The notes: generated by a model from the sequence alone, not told the origin. DNA of 64,000 nucleotides from Bisporella sp. PMI_857 (GCA_021307315.1 JAJSPD010000004.1:1-64000); one strand, 5' to 3'. Shown: positions 1 to 12,107, counted from the first letter of the stretch. Program-made: numbers and translations.

Positions 1-127
1 AAATACTATTACTCTTATTCTATTCAATTTTAATCAAGCTTATTCAATGAATAATTGAGTAACGCTGAATAATAAAAGCTTAGCGCGGCAAAAAAGCTTG
101 GCATAATAAAAAATCGAATATTCTAGT

Positions 128-296
128 AGAATTTAGTATACGAGGTTCAGCCTTCTCGCAAGCTCGAAGGAGATACCTCGTAAGTAGCCTCGCCCCGACG
201 TGCCGCCGAGGGCTCGGACGGTCAAGTTTGATGGGGTGTCACATGACCCGGAAAACTTGGCAAAGTCTTGGGAGATATTGTAATATTATATAGACT
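128..296 (+). repeat. Interspersed repeat, copy A
   Basis: A segment starting near 137 (tatacgaggttc) and ending in a conserved box at about 240-296 (acatgacccggaaaacttgg, then gggagatattgtaat) recurs in the same orientation at 47938-48215. A diverged box lies at 2471-2533 and a partial left half near 2264-2290. This shows a dispersed repeat family with at least two long copies in the window. Its class is unclear, since no terminal inverted repeat or target duplication could be fixed. Confidence 0.7.
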
Positions 297-479
297 AGGT
301 TATGGCTCCTCGCAAGCTCGGAGCTTGTGGGCGCGTGTTGCTGTCACGTGTTGCTTTACAGCGCTTTTGATTGGTTGGTAGCATAGAGCTTTAAGCCAAT
401 ACAGCTGTAGAAAATCAAAAATTAAGTATTGTTAAAAGCTCGAGCTTTTTACAATTAATTTTACAATTGACTTTATAAT

Positions 480-1610
480 TAACTTGTATGCTTATAGCAC
501 GTAGACTTGTAAACTTGTAAAATGTAGTAAGTCGGCCTGTAGCAGGTAGACCTGTAGCATGTAGACTTGTAAAATGTAAGCCTGTAGCACGTAGACCTGT
601 AGCATGTAGACCTGTAGCATGTAGACCTGTAGCAAGTAAGCTTGTAGCAAGTCGACCTGTAGCATGTAAACCTATAGCAAGTAAGCCTGTAGCAAGTCAA
701 CCTGGAGAATGTAAGCCTGCAGCATGTAGACCTGTAGAATGTAGACTTGTAGCATGTAGACTTGTAGCATGTAGACCTGTAGCATGTAAGCTTGTAGTAC
801 TTAAGCCTGTAGCAAGTCGACCTGTAGCAAGTCGACCTGTAGCAAGTCGACCTATAGCATGTAAGCCTGTAGCACGTAAACCGTAGCATGTAGACCTGTA
901 GCATGTTAGCCCGTAGCATGTTAGCCTGTAGCATGTTGGCCTGTAGCATGTAGACCTGTAGCACGTAGACCTGTAGCAAGTAAGCCTGTAGCACGTAGAC
1001 CTGTAGCATGTAGACCTGTAGCATGTAGACCTGTAGCATGTAGACTTGTAGCATGTTGGCCTGTAGCATGTTGGCCTGTAGCATGTTGGCCTGTAGCAAG
1101 TAAGCTTGTAGCACGTAGACCTGTAGCATGTAGACCTGTAGCACGTAAACTTGTAGCAAGTAGACCTGTAGCAAGTAAGCCTGTAGCAAGTCGACCTGTA
1201 GCACGTAGACCTGTAGCATATAGACCTGTAGCATGTAGACTTGTAGCATGTAGACCTGTAGCATGTAAACCTGTAGCAAGTAAGCCTGTAGCAAGTCGAC
1301 CTGTAGCATGTAGACCTGTAGCAAGTAAGCCTGTAGCATGTCGACCTGTAGAATGTAAGCCTGTAGCACGTAAACCTGTAGCAAGTAGACCTGTAGCATG
1401 TAGACCTGTAGCATGTAGACCTGTAGCATGTAGACCTGTAGCATGTAGACCTGTAGTATGTCGACCTGTAAAATGTAAGCTTGTAGCACGTAGACCTGTA
1501 GCATGTAAGCCTGTAGCAAGTCGATTTGTAGCATGTAAACCTGTAGCATGTAGACCTGTAGCATGTAGACTTGTAGTATGTAAACTTGTAGCATGTAGAC
1601 TTGTAAAAAG
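480..1610. repeat. 15-bp minisatellite, about 70 units
   Basis: A 15-bp unit, consensus cctgtagcatgtaga, is repeated head to tail for about 1.1 kb. Unit variants replace catgtaga with cacgtaga, aagtaagc, aagtcgac or atgttggc and tend to occur in runs. Because 15 is a multiple of three, the minus strand stays open and reads as a five-residue repeat (LQVYM). A 14-bp unit near 880-890 shifts that frame. The long reading frame is best seen as a by-product of the tandem repeat. The sequence taacgctgaat occurs on both sides, near 61 and 1626. Confidence 0.9.
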
Positions 1611-1690
1611 CTTGCAGAATTATTGTAACGCTGAATTTATTGCTATATAGTCTTCTATTGTAAAATCCTGTAAACGATCTTTCCGTAACT

Positions 1691-2235
1691 TTAACAGTTT
1701 TTCGCCGCGATCCTTTTGCAACTTAAAATCTCAATTGCAAGTTCTTTTTTTGTAGCATGCTGTGTATTTTGTCTCGCCCAATTTGTACGGGCTCGCTGAG
1801 CTTTCGTATTTCGCTGACGGCACGTAATACACGTTGTAAAACGACCAAATTGATTAATAGGCTTTGTTTGCGTACAGCTCGAACAGCATTTTGTAGACTG
1901 GCCAGCAGGCTCCGATACAGGCTTCGATACAGGCTTCGTTCTATTAGCGGTTCGTTTTGCAACGCAAAGCTTACACGTCAATACACGCCATCCATTTTGA
2001 TATTTGTTCCAAAAAATTCGGTAGGCTCGCGAAACGCTTTACAGCTGTAGCACCGTAATCGATTTTTCGGACGCGTAATTGTAGTATCAAAAGCTGGAAT
2101 CGAGCGTAAACGGCCGGCCATTGTTACGGCGCGTTTGCAAACTGTTAGCATAGTACGTAAAGTAAGTATAAAGCGTAATACAGGCTTGTAACGGGTTGTA
2201 AAAGTGTAAAGCGTCTCGTAAAGCGTAAAACGCAA
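1691..2235 (-). pseudogene. Broken CxxC zinc-binding protein, repeat-associated
   Basis: Two overlapping minus-strand frames (2235-1978 and 1981-1691) together carry CYSC, CKLC, CSSC and CITC pairs, spaced like two short zinc ribbons. The upstream frame ends in a stop at 1978-1980, exactly where the second continues, so a one-base frameshift separates the first two Cys pairs. The layout recalls small zinc-ribbon proteins carried by fungal repeats, but no named family is assigned. It lies inside the decayed repeat block and lacks a convincing start codon, so it is called a relic. It could instead be a small live gene with an unseen intron. Confidence 0.4.
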
Positions 2236-2470
2236 AAATTGATAAAAAATTTGACCAAGAAATCACGTGGCCCGGAAAACTTGGCAAACTTTGAGCTACA
2301 TTTGTTTCGTATTACACAACTATTAATATTTTCACTATTATAATACCAAATAAGCTAACAGCTAGCTCAAAAGAAAGCCTGACATAAAGGCCTTTTAAAT
2401 TGCTTACATTTTAAGTAATCATATTAGTAGGTATTATCCTATCGCAAAAAGAATTTGCATCGAGCAATGA

Positions 2471-2533
2471 TTTGATGGGGTCGCACGTGACAGTGTCGGA
2501 TTTTCCGGGAGATATTGTAATATTATATAGATT
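2471..2533 (+). repeat. Interspersed repeat, diverged copy C
   Basis: tttgatgggg followed by gggagatattgtaat and attatatagat matches the conserved box of copy A at about 230-294, with a diverged centre. A left-half match (cccggaaaacttggcaaa) lies 200 bp upstream at about 2270-2288. Confidence 0.6.
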
Positions 2534-4142
2534 ATAAAAGCTATAATTAAAAACGAAAACGACTATATTAAATATATAAACGCTATAAAAGCTAAAGAAA
2601 AAAAAAATCAAACTGTCGATCTTTTTTAACTTTTACAAATATATCAATTTAGAAAAATCTACGTTTAATTATAATAGTTTTTAAATATAGTAGTAAAAAT
2701 AAAAAAGATTTAATTGCTCAAATTAAAGCTCAAAATATGAAAAATTATTAAATGCCGCAATTAAGTTAGCTTTTTTTAATTTTAATTTTATTTTTTTATA
2801 TAACTTTAATTTACTAATTAATTAATAGATAGTTCAATACGCTGGTTTTTAATGTATAATATAATTAATAATTATATTATATTACATACACCTATTAATA
2901 CAACAATTGAATTATTAAACAATAAAGCTTTAAAAAATAAAAAGCTTAAAGTTACAAAAAAAAAAACTAGTTTATTTAAAAACTACTTTAACAATTATTA
3001 AATTTTTTGTTAAAGCAACAAATAAACTACAAGAAAAAAAAATCCGACTATAAATTATACTATACTTTTTATATATTAAATATATAATCAACTCGAAAAA
3101 CTTAAAAACGAATTAAAAGTAAGTTAATTAAATATTCTTTTTTAAAAAAGTATTAATTATTAATATTAACTAAATTAATAAAAAGAAAAACAAAACGTTT
3201 TTATAAACGCTATTAATAAAAAAATCGCTAAATTGCGAAAATACTATTCTCGAAATACGCCTATAAAGTCTAAATATAAAGCTTTATATTACAGCTTAAT
3301 TTTAAACTCTAAAGTTAAAAAAAAAAATTAACTTCTATGAGCTTAAATAGTAGCCAAATAAGCAATATTTATATACAACTAAAAAAAAGTATAATTCGTA
3401 AGTTATATTAATTCGAATTTTAACTAAAAAAAAAACCAATAACTTTTAGAGAAAAAATTGACTATTTTAATCGGCTTCCGCTTTTATTACTTAGCTTTTC
3501 TAAAGAAAACTTATATAATGCTAGTGATAACGAATCAAAAAATAGTTTATATATAAATAATTCTGAAAACGAAATACTAAACAAATTATATTCTTATTTA
3601 AAAAAAAAAAGCAAAATAAACAAATAAGTTTTTATTTTAATTAAAAGTTAATAAAAGAATTAAACAAAATAAAAACTAACTATTTATATAAACAAATCTT
3701 TTAGTTTATTAGCAACTTAATAAAACCAATTATCCTGTTTTATTAATACTAGCTAAAAAATACTTAGCTATACTAGCTACTTTTAGTTCTAGTAAACGAT
3801 ATTTTTCGACAAGAAGTTTAATTATTAATAAACTAAAAAATAAGCTAAACAAAAACATTTTCAATATAATTATGTCTTAAAAAGCTGGAGTATATTATAT
3901 AAAGATACCGAAAAAAAGCTAAAAAAAAAAAAAAAGTCTAGTTTAAAAAAGCTAAATTTATATTATAGTTTCTTTTTATCCAAAAAAAAATTATATGTAA
4001 TCTAATAAAAATCAAATTATAATTAAATTAAAAATCAACTAAATCTAAATCTAATTTAAATTTACTAAAATTTAATTTAATTTAATTTAATCTAATTTAA
4101 TCAAATTAAATTAGATTAATTAGATTTTTTTTCGCAACACTG
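2534..4142. mobile_element. AT-rich transposon relic (RIP-like)
   Basis: About 1.6 kb of extreme AT richness with long A and T runs and no supportable gene. The right edge reads ttttttttcgcaacactg, ending near 4142. Its reverse complement begins CAGTGTTGCG followed by an A run and resembles the right end of the insertion at 9.6-10.1 kb. Such CAGTG ends are known from several DNA transposon families, including hAT and Tc1-type. The left edge was not found, and composition alone cannot date or classify the element. Confidence 0.5.
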
Positions 4143-4500
4143 TCTATTTCATACATACCATACCAACCAACGAGCCCCAAGCCCAGCTAACTAGGCCTAA
4201 GGCTACCCCGTACGTTACAGATACCTCTAATTGAGAGCGACCTTTCAGGTGCACAATTAGTGAAATTCCGAGAATTTTAATCCAACGCTCACTGTGGAAC
4301 GGCCGTCTTACAGGGCACTGAGGCGGTGCAAGGTGGCTGTGCAACACATATTTAATTTCAAAACCCGCAAACCAGCAACTTTAACTAGCTGCTCATCGGG
4401 GGACGAGAGACCGGTTCCCTAATCGATAATTTCGAGATGTTCTCTTTCCTGAAAGCATAACTTGGTACAGTTCGAGTGTGGTGTGCAACACAGAGGGAAA

Positions 4501-6386
4501 ATGGCAGAAGTTGGGGCAATCGCCTCAATCGTCGGAATCGCAATGGCTGGGGCAAAGATATCAATGACATTATATGAACTCGGGTCAACAGCCAAGTCAG
4601 CAAAAAGTGAAGTCAACAAAATCGCTGTAAGCATTGCGACCTTCTGCTCCGTCCTTCAGCAATTAGCTTCAACCCTCGAGAAAGCCCGCTCCGCCCGTTT
4701 TTCTATCAGCGCGATAGGGACCACTCAGGAGATTCTTGATCGATGTCAGGACATCTTCGATGAGATTGGAGAGGTCGTTAAACATCTGAAAATCACCCAG
4801 GAGGAGGGGGCGAATCCCACACAGAAGTCAGTGGCACATGTGGCGCGTGTCAAATGGGTATTCAAGCGAGTCAAGGTGCAGAAGCTACAAGCTGAGCTTG
4901 AGTCTATGAAGCTCACTCTCACACTTATGTTGACGACTCTCAGTCTGGCAGAAAAGATTAGATCCAGAAGGTAACAATAGATATCGCCTATAATACACAG
5001 AGAAATATTCCTGCTGACTGGTCAAATGAACTAGAGAGTCTGGAATGATTCCAGCTCAAGAAGTTCGCGACGAAGATGAGGAAATCCGATCAATCGGAGA
5101 AACTCTGCTCATTGCACAACAATGTGCTGAAGATGAGATTGACGACTTGGAAGCACTGGGAGACGAGGAAGACATACCTGAAGAAGGGCGCGATTTTCTA
5201 TCTCTCGACAGTCAAACAACCACTCAGTGGAGTTCCAAACGGCGCCAATCATACAGAGCCTCACTGTGGATGGAAGACTCGCCTTCGAGATTCGACTTAG
5301 ACCCGGCAATCCGACCTGTCTCATGGGCAAACTGCAAACCTACCATCGACACTCGCGAACTCTTCATTAATCTTCTCAAGCGATGGGCAAATTGCGACCC
5401 TTCAGATAACGTGATAATCAAACATCCTACTCCGCAGGTTCCAGCTCTTCAAGTGTCAACTGGCACGTCATCCTCAATCACCAAATCGGCAGTTGCCCCC
5501 TCTCATCGACAACAGGACAGCGAGACCTTGGCGCCTGTTCCCATTCCAGCATATATTGTGGCGCGGATAGAGTCGTTCCAAAAAGCCCCAGAGTCCCTAG
5601 AGAATTTGACGGGTCTGACGATCGATCTTTCTAATCGTTTACTTAAGACCATCCCTGAAGAACTTGTCAATCTTGCAGGAAATGAGGTTTCAAGGTAACC
5701 CCACCTCTAACTGGTTCAAAATCTCAAGATGTGATAGTTAATCATTCAATAACGTATTATCCATAGGCTTGCGCTATCGAACAACCTCTTAAAGCGTTTC
5801 TCAGTCCCGTCGAATACATTCACGAGGTTGCGGTATCTAAATATGAATGGTAATAAATTCAAAACAATTCCCCAAGCCGTGCGTTAGCATTCCTAGACCA
5901 CAAGTGCTCAAACATTAACAACACCTCAAAGATCATGGAAATTACCACCCTTGAGATACTAGATCTCTCTTACAATCGACTAGCAAGTGTCCCAGACTCT
6001 CTGGTCAACTTGACCTCGTTGAAAGTACGCCTGACGCCGTTCTTATTGGAAAATCTACCTGAGAGCTGACTTATTCATTTAAGGTGATAGCCCTTAATAG
6101 AAACTACATTTCGAGACCGCCTTTTATACTGGCGGCTCTAAACCTCCTCCAATTGATTGTGGTTTCGGGAAATCCGTTCCTATATATAGAAGGATATGGA
6201 CAGTTCAACTATCCTGAGAAGAGAAGTAGTGAAGCTAACCTTATCGCTTTGAGTCTGTTACTCAAGAAGAAACTTCATGAAGACAGAAATTGGATATCTT
6301 CTAAAGTCAACCAAGACCTAAATTGGAAGGCTCAGGAAGATAGAGCCGTCATGGAAGGGTACAATCATGGCACCTTATTTTTCTAA
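4501..6386 (+). CDS. STAND-type N-domain/leucine-rich-repeat protein
   Basis: Five exons (4501-4970, 5035-5694, 5767-5878, 5932-6024, 6084-6386) join in frame to 545 aa; introns are 53-72 bp. The ATG at 4501 opens MAEVGAIASIVGIAMAG, the start expected of the fungal N-terminal domain found on STAND/NLR proteins. An in-frame ATG at 4462 is less likely. Residues 1-150 are a helical N-domain, 160-340 an acidic then Ser/Thr-rich linker, and about 345-460 hold five or six leucine-rich repeats (LEILDLSYNRLASVPDSL is the clearest). The basic C-terminal tail has no recognised domain. No NACHT or NB-ARC NTPase lies between the N-domain and the repeats. A role in intracellular recognition is inferred from domains only. 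The gene sits beside the repeat block. Confidence 0.75.
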
Positions 6387-7083
6387 GAAGAGCAGGACGT
6401 TAGATTAGTCTAGAACTTGCATAAGAATCAGGAATGATGTCGTAACTTCCGTCTCCGCCTCTGAACAAGCATTCGCGCGAACATCTCTTTCCTATAAGCA
6501 AGTCCATGTGTATAACTTACCCAAGTATTATGGGAGGTGCAGGGTCGTTTCGCTCTAACCAAAGTCGTTAGTCGCTTTTACTAGAGGTACCCACCCGTGT
6601 GGTGACTTTGTATTAATTTATGTGCTATAACAGCCATAGGAATATTCACAAAGACGAATGTGTAAAGTGGATAGGGCAGCGTACTTCAAATCAGGCCCAA
6701 ATTGCTAATCCCACCCTTTTTGCTCTTCCCCGAGCTTTCCACTTATACTTTCTGTACTTATAGCGACTTTTTAGCCCGTAGAAAGAATGCTCTGCTATAT
6801 CGAGAGCTATCAAAACGCTCATCTTGATCTATGGGTCTCCGAAAGAGGAAAGGTTTCAGGGGTACAAGCGGCGGCCAATGCGAGATGCCTACCCTGTACG
6901 ATCGCTTCACCCATGACGCAAGTCAAGCAGCGCCTCAAAATTTCTGATTAACCATTTTGGGGCCGGCGTACGAGGCATCGCGACATACGTATCCTTGTGT
7001 ATATATCTATCTCTTGCCGAACTTGTACCTCATCTAGTCTCGTATTCTTTATTCAATTGTATGATTTAATAACAATTGGGGTT
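6387..7083. other. Intergenic, MFS promoter side
   Basis: No gene, repeat or RNA was recognised. The stretch just upstream of 7084 is pyrimidine-rich and includes tgtatatatctatctct near 6996, a plausible promoter region for the MFS gene. Confidence 0.5.
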
Positions 7084-8870
7084 ATGCCTTCCTCAGCGAA
7101 TCCTCCAGAGTCCGTACTGGACGAAATCACCCCACTCCTCGCCGCCTCAGGCGCTGGCCCAACCTCCCAGGCCAACGAAGAATCACAGCCATTGTTACAC
7201 CCAAATCGCAACTCCAATGGCCCTACTAATGCTGAAGACGAAGATGTACCATTGCCAAAGGCGCAAATTGCGCTGCTATGCTACACGCGCATCGTGGAGC
7301 CGATTGCGTTCTTCTCCATCTTCCCGTTCTTGAACGAGATGGTGCAGGTCACTGGAGGGCTAGAAGAGGCGGATGTTGGATTTTATGCTGGGTTGATCGT
7401 GCGTATCTTCTCAATACTGACATTCTATATCTTCGGATTCCTTTAATCAATTGGGACGCGGTGTTGACTAAGTTGATATACAGGAATCTCTGTTCTCCCT
7501 AACGCAAATGCTCCTCATGATCCCATGGGGCCGAGCCGCGGACTACTATGGGCGGAAACCCATCTTAGTATTTTCGCTGTCAGGAGTAGCCGTCGCTACA
7601 GCGTTGTTCGGCTTTAGCACTGAGTTGTGGCATATGATCCTGTTTAGGTGCCTTGGAGGGATATTTGCAGGGACAATTGTGTCAGTCTTCGCAGGCTCCA
7701 TCAAACCAACCTTTAATTAACGATACACAGAACGGTGCGAACCATGATCTCAGAGAATAGTACACCAAAGACCCAAGCTAGAGCTTTCAGTTGGTTTGCG
7801 TTTTCAAGCAACCTGGGAATCTTTCTAGGTCCATTCATCGGTTTGTATCCAGACAAAGATTGGGCAAGCGGTGCATTGATACTATCTCAGGTGGCATCCT
7901 CTCCAACCCAGCTAAAGAATACCCGCGCGTTTTCGGCAATATACAACTCTTTAAGGACTTTCCATATGCCCTCCCAACACTCGTCACCGGAGCCATCGGC
8001 GCGAGCGCAGCCGTAATTAGTGCGCTGTTCATCAAAGAAGTAAGCAACGCCACATCTATATCACAGCCCCTATCTAACACACCCAGACCCTAACGCCAGA
8101 TCGTCGCCTCTCAAACAAAGCCTCCCCTCCAATGTCAACCTACTCTTTGCTAAAACATCCTGGCGTCGCCCCAGTAATTTACATATATGGACACGTGATG
8201 CTCCTTGCATTCGCATACACAGCAGTTTTCCCCATCTTCCAATTTACATCCCCCGCCCTCGGTGGTTTTGGTTTTACCAACTTTCAAATATCCCTCTTTA
8301 TCGCGCTCGCCGGAATCTCGCAATCCCTCTGGACACTGATTGGCTTCCCGCCCTTGCAACATCGCTTCGGCACCGGCGGACTCCTGCGAGCCTGTGTCAT
8401 GGCATGGCCGATCATGTTTAGCTTTTTGCCTCTTTCGAACTCCCTTCTAAGAAAGCATTGGATGGTGCCGTTTTGGATCACGGCCGTGACGGGAAACATG
8501 GTTGGGAGCGGTGTTAGCATGGCGTTTAGTAAGTCTTTTATTCAGGCCCGACTTAGGTGGTTTTATGGTTTAAGGAGAAGGCTGATGGGATGTAGCTTGT
8601 GTACAGCTTGCACTGAATGATATTGCCCCTTCACATTCTACTCTAGGCACGCTAAACGGCATCGCGCTAGCCCTCAGCGCAGGATTGAGGGCTTTTGCTC
8701 CCGCGACATTCGCCAGTATATTCGCTGCTGGGGTGAAGACGCAGATTCTGAGTGGCTATCTCGTCTGGGTGGTGCTTATCGCGCTTGCACTAGGCCTGAT
8801 GGTTGCAATGCGATGGCTACCGGCAAAGGCTGAGGGGAGGTTGAAGACGGTCGACGAGAACAACGATTGA
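7084..8870 (+). CDS. MFS transporter, DHA1/ZIFL-like
   Basis: Six exons (7084-7398, 7484-7680, 7731-7840, 7891-8039, 8087-8528, 8596-8870) join in frame to 495 aa. The N-terminal tail is hydrophilic and ends before the first membrane helix (CYTRIVEPIAFFSIFPFLNE). GRAADYYGRKPIL matches the loop 2-3 signature of the major facilitator superfamily, and FRCLGGIFAGTIV followed by RTMISE matches helices 4-5. The C-terminal half carries LNDIAPSHSTLGTLNG and a last helix rich in Leu and Ala. The length is right for a 12-helix proton antiporter of the plasma or vacuolar membrane. The closest type known to me is the ZIFL/YCR023C-like group; the substrate cannot be read from sequence. The last intron acceptor (8595) was chosen because it keeps LNDIAP in frame. 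Confidence 0.88.
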
Positions 8871-9611
8871 CAGATTATTTCCATTTTCGTTGACCCTCAT
8901 AGACGGTTCGCAATAACTTTCCGGGTAGAAGGGATAAAAAAATAATACGCCTAACACATCGGCCCTTGCTGCTTTTGGCGAGTCCGATCCTATAGCCGGA
9001 AATGGTTTCCTGCATCTAGATTTATCGTCCTTATTTTACAAGGGTTATCATTCTGTGCCATATCGCTAACATGTAGCAATGATTGCACTAGAGTTAGCTG
9101 TTTCAGCTTGCCGTGCCATATATTTCCTTTAAAACTGGTTGATATGTATTCATGAAGATAAGTGTTATCGTGCTTTAGAACGAGATGTGAAAGATCTTGA
9201 GAACCATGTTGAGGAGTAAATAACAGGATTGCCTACTATTCGCTTGAGGGCAGACAAGAGTGATAAAAGCGCGAGGTCTGCAGCCCATACTGCCACCGTG
9301 AGCCGACTGCAACGAACGGAGATATATGTGTAGGTGGAGAAAGGCTTTCTCAAACAACAACCAATAAAGGAAATGGTGATGAATTCAAGACGGATACTTT
9401 TAGTAACCATCTGGGCGATCCAAATAATTTCTGCCATAGAGACTGGTCGAATGATGAAGAGGGGATTTTACTCAGATCATACGGATATCTCGTCACCAAC
9501 TCAGGAAAAGGTGTGCAGACACGCTTGATCAGCGGTGTCAATGAATGGCCTCAGGTGCCGCGGGAAATTTTTGATATCATGGAAGTGGTCAGAATACTGC
9601 ACACAACGTCA
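8871..9611. other. Intergenic, no gene seen
   Basis: Short open frames near 9165-9541 lack family motifs, consistent splice sites and coding bias. Nothing else was recognised. Confidence 0.5.
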
Positions 9612-10122
9612 CTATTAGACTAATAGAAAAATCAATTATAATCAATTTACTAGACCCGTAATCATAATCATAATCAAAATAAAAAACTATAATCAAAATC
9701 AAAATCAAAATCAAGGATTATAATTGATTATAATTGATTTAAAAGCGAATCCGACACGTGATTTCACTATTAAAATTTAATTTTATTATGAATCTGTTAC
9801 AGCATACGTTGTGCATTTACAAATACAATAAACAACAGTAGTATAATACGAAAAAATTAAAGCTAAAAAAAAAAAGTGAAACTCGAAAAAAGCGGGATTT
9901 ATATACGTGAAAAGCTCCGAAAGCTCGGCTACAGTAAGTCACGCGTTATTCAAGGATAAAACGTGACACTATATATAAATAATCAAAATCAAAATCAATG
10001 ATTACAATTAAGTATAATCAAAATCAAATCGAAAATCACTAAATCAAAATCAAAATCAAAATCAATAATTATAATTAATTATAATTGATTTTTTTGATTT
10101 TTTCTTACTACACTGCTATTAG
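9612..10122. mobile_element. Non-autonomous AT-rich insertion with 7-bp duplication
   Basis: The 7-mer ctattag occurs at 9612-9618 and again at 10116-10122, as expected of a target-site duplication. The enclosed roughly 500 bp carries arrays of aatcaaaatcaa at both ends. The right end, reverse complemented, reads CAGTGTAGTAAGAAAAAATC. The left end (taatagaaaaatcaatt) aligns with it after loss of the outer bases. There is no coding sequence. Size, imperfect inverted ends and duplication suggest a MITE, possibly hAT-like. It holds acgtga/tcacg elements of the kind seen in the 5' repeats. Confidence 0.55.
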
Positions 10123-10976
10123 TGGACGATATTAAGGGTTCATCTCGTGAGAAGAGGTGTGCCTATGGCTCACAGTATCTTTAGAAATGCCCAGACAGTA
10201 ATTCTGCAAATTAAGTTTACTTTCTCGCGTTGCGGAAGCTTGAACTGCTCGACACCCATTCAGAAGACTTGAAAATCTACACGGAGGAGATCTTGAAACT
10301 CCATCGAGGGCAAGAAACGGATATGTATTGGTGGGCTGGGACAATTTTCATACAAGAAAATCTCCATCTATGCCATAGATCGGCCTGTCCTTTACCTCGT
10401 GTTAGAACAAGCCTAAAAATAACGCCTTATTCCGACGCATATAAAGCCAGGACCCGCATATCTATCAGCTCTGCTCAATCCTCTTCATTTCCATGCTGCA
10501 ATTCCCCGGAGAATGGGAATCCATAGTCTCTGCTCCTGAGCCCAATCCTTAACCGCAGCATCGACCCCAAGTTGAAACTCCGGAGAACACTAGCGAAACT
10601 AATGCGCATTTTGCTGTGTGCTGGGCTGTCAGTTATTGGATTTGATTAGTGATCAAAAGTGAGAAGCGCGAAGGAGTTATAGAATAAATAGAAAGGCGGA
10701 ACAAAAAGAGGGCAATATAATTCTTCTCTAGTGCAATCCTTTCACCCAAAATTATATTTTAGTTAATTGCTAAATTGTATGTGTTACTTTAAAAGTACAT
10801 TAAACGAGTAAACATAGCTATCTATTTTAGATTGATTAGTCTTTGGCCTTTTAATACATTGTACTGTTTCGCAATTTGGGCTTTATTTTAGACTTTGGCT
10901 AGCTGTATTTCCGCATTTAAGTACTTATTTATTTAGTTGATAAACTAGACGACTAGCCTGAAAGGATCACGAAACC
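10123..10976. other. Intergenic, no gene seen
   Basis: The open frame at 10230-10526 has no domain or splice support. The segment 10740-10940 is AT-rich and lies downstream of the minus-strand oxidoreductase, so it may hold its 3' UTR. Confidence 0.5.
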
Positions 10977-12107
10977 TCATAGGTCTGCAATCTTCAACAC
11001 CGCCTTCCCAAAGTTTTCACCCTTCAACATGCCTACCAGTCCGGCCGCCGCATTGTCGATACCATTCGTGATGCTGACTTTGACCACCAAACTCCCATCT
11101 TTAATCCATTTCTGCATATTTTCTTGGTGTTCCTTCCAATACTTGGGACCCATGTCGGCGTCGCTGACTATGAAACCTCTGATCGTGAGGCGACGGCCAA
11201 CGACGAGGGGCATATTCTTGATACGATAAGTCTCGCCATCTACCTTCGACGTTTGGGAGACGGAGCCACAGGACACTACTCTATGTTAGTGCTGGAAGTG
11301 TGGAAAAGTGTACAAAACGAGGGAATAGGTACCGATTCGACCGAAAGTATTCAGGGCTGCGAGGGAAGCGTCAAGATGTTCGCCTCCAACATTGTCATAG
11401 TAGATATCCAATCCCTCCTTTCCAAGTTCCTTCAGCGTCCTCTTCAAACCCTCTTCTGGGCTCTCTTTCTTATAGTTAAACCCAGCATCAAATCCTAGCT
11501 CTTTCTTGATGAATTCGAGCTTCTCATCCGACCCCACGCTCCCAATAACGATCAGACCCTCCCTCTTGGCGAGCTGTCCAACAATTTGGCCTACCGCGCC
11601 GCTTGCTGCACTGACAAAAACCACGTTACCCTGCTTTGGCTGCCCAATCTCATAGAAACTGCTATAAGCGGTCAATCCAGGCATGCCCAGCGCTCCCAAA
11701 AATACCACAGGATCAAGCTCCAGAGGGTTCCTCAAGACGCTGAGGCCTAATGCTATGGCCTCCTTCTCAGCCCTTTCTTTCCCTACAACTACATATTCAG
11801 AGAACTCCGAGCCACCAATGACCACGTCTCCTTCCTTGAAGCGTGGGCTGGAGGATGCGATAACGGTGGAGATAGCGTTATTGGTCAACGGCTCACCGAT
11901 CTTAAATCCCGGGGTGTAGGAAGCGGGATTGGGAGGACGCATCTTTCCACGCAGGTATGGGTCGTAGGATATATAGTTCGTTTTCAAAATGAGCCCACCA
12001 TCGGGAGGGCTGGTTGGGATAGGGCTTTCTTTGATGACAAGGTCCTTTCCCGGGATAGGGAATGCTGTCGGATGAGAGCCTAGAATCAATGACTTATTGG
12101 TTGCCAT
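10977..12107 (-). CDS. NADPH-dependent alkenal/one reductase-like (zinc-free MDR)
   Basis: Two exons (12107-11333, 11275-10977) give 357 aa, the usual length of the leukotriene B4 dehydrogenase / prostaglandin reductase branch of medium-chain reductases. YISYDPYLRGKM and PGFKIGEPL lie in the N-terminal substrate domain. GMPGLTAYSSF, then VSAASGAVGQIVGQLAK (nucleotide-binding glycine motif) and YYDNVGGEHLD form the cofactor domain. The 57-bp intron was placed so that FGRIV joins SCGSVSQ, as expected after the NVGG motif. Zinc-binding cysteines are absent, as in this branch. It probably reduces activated C=C bonds in the cytosol. Start MATNKS was chosen because upstream in-frame codons lack family likeness. 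Confidence 0.88.

Noticed and set aside
479..1594. 371-codon minus-strand reading frame
   Set aside because: It is the direct translation of a 15-bp tandem repeat, with a frame slip, no proper start context and no domain.
4144..4347. Short minus-strand frame upstream of the STAND/LRR gene
   Set aside because: No motif, overlaps promoter region, no splice logic.
9334..9541. Overlapping frames on both strands
   Set aside because: Short, without motif, codon or intron support.
10230..10526. 98-codon plus-strand frame
   Set aside because: No family motif and no start context; lies in intergenic DNA.
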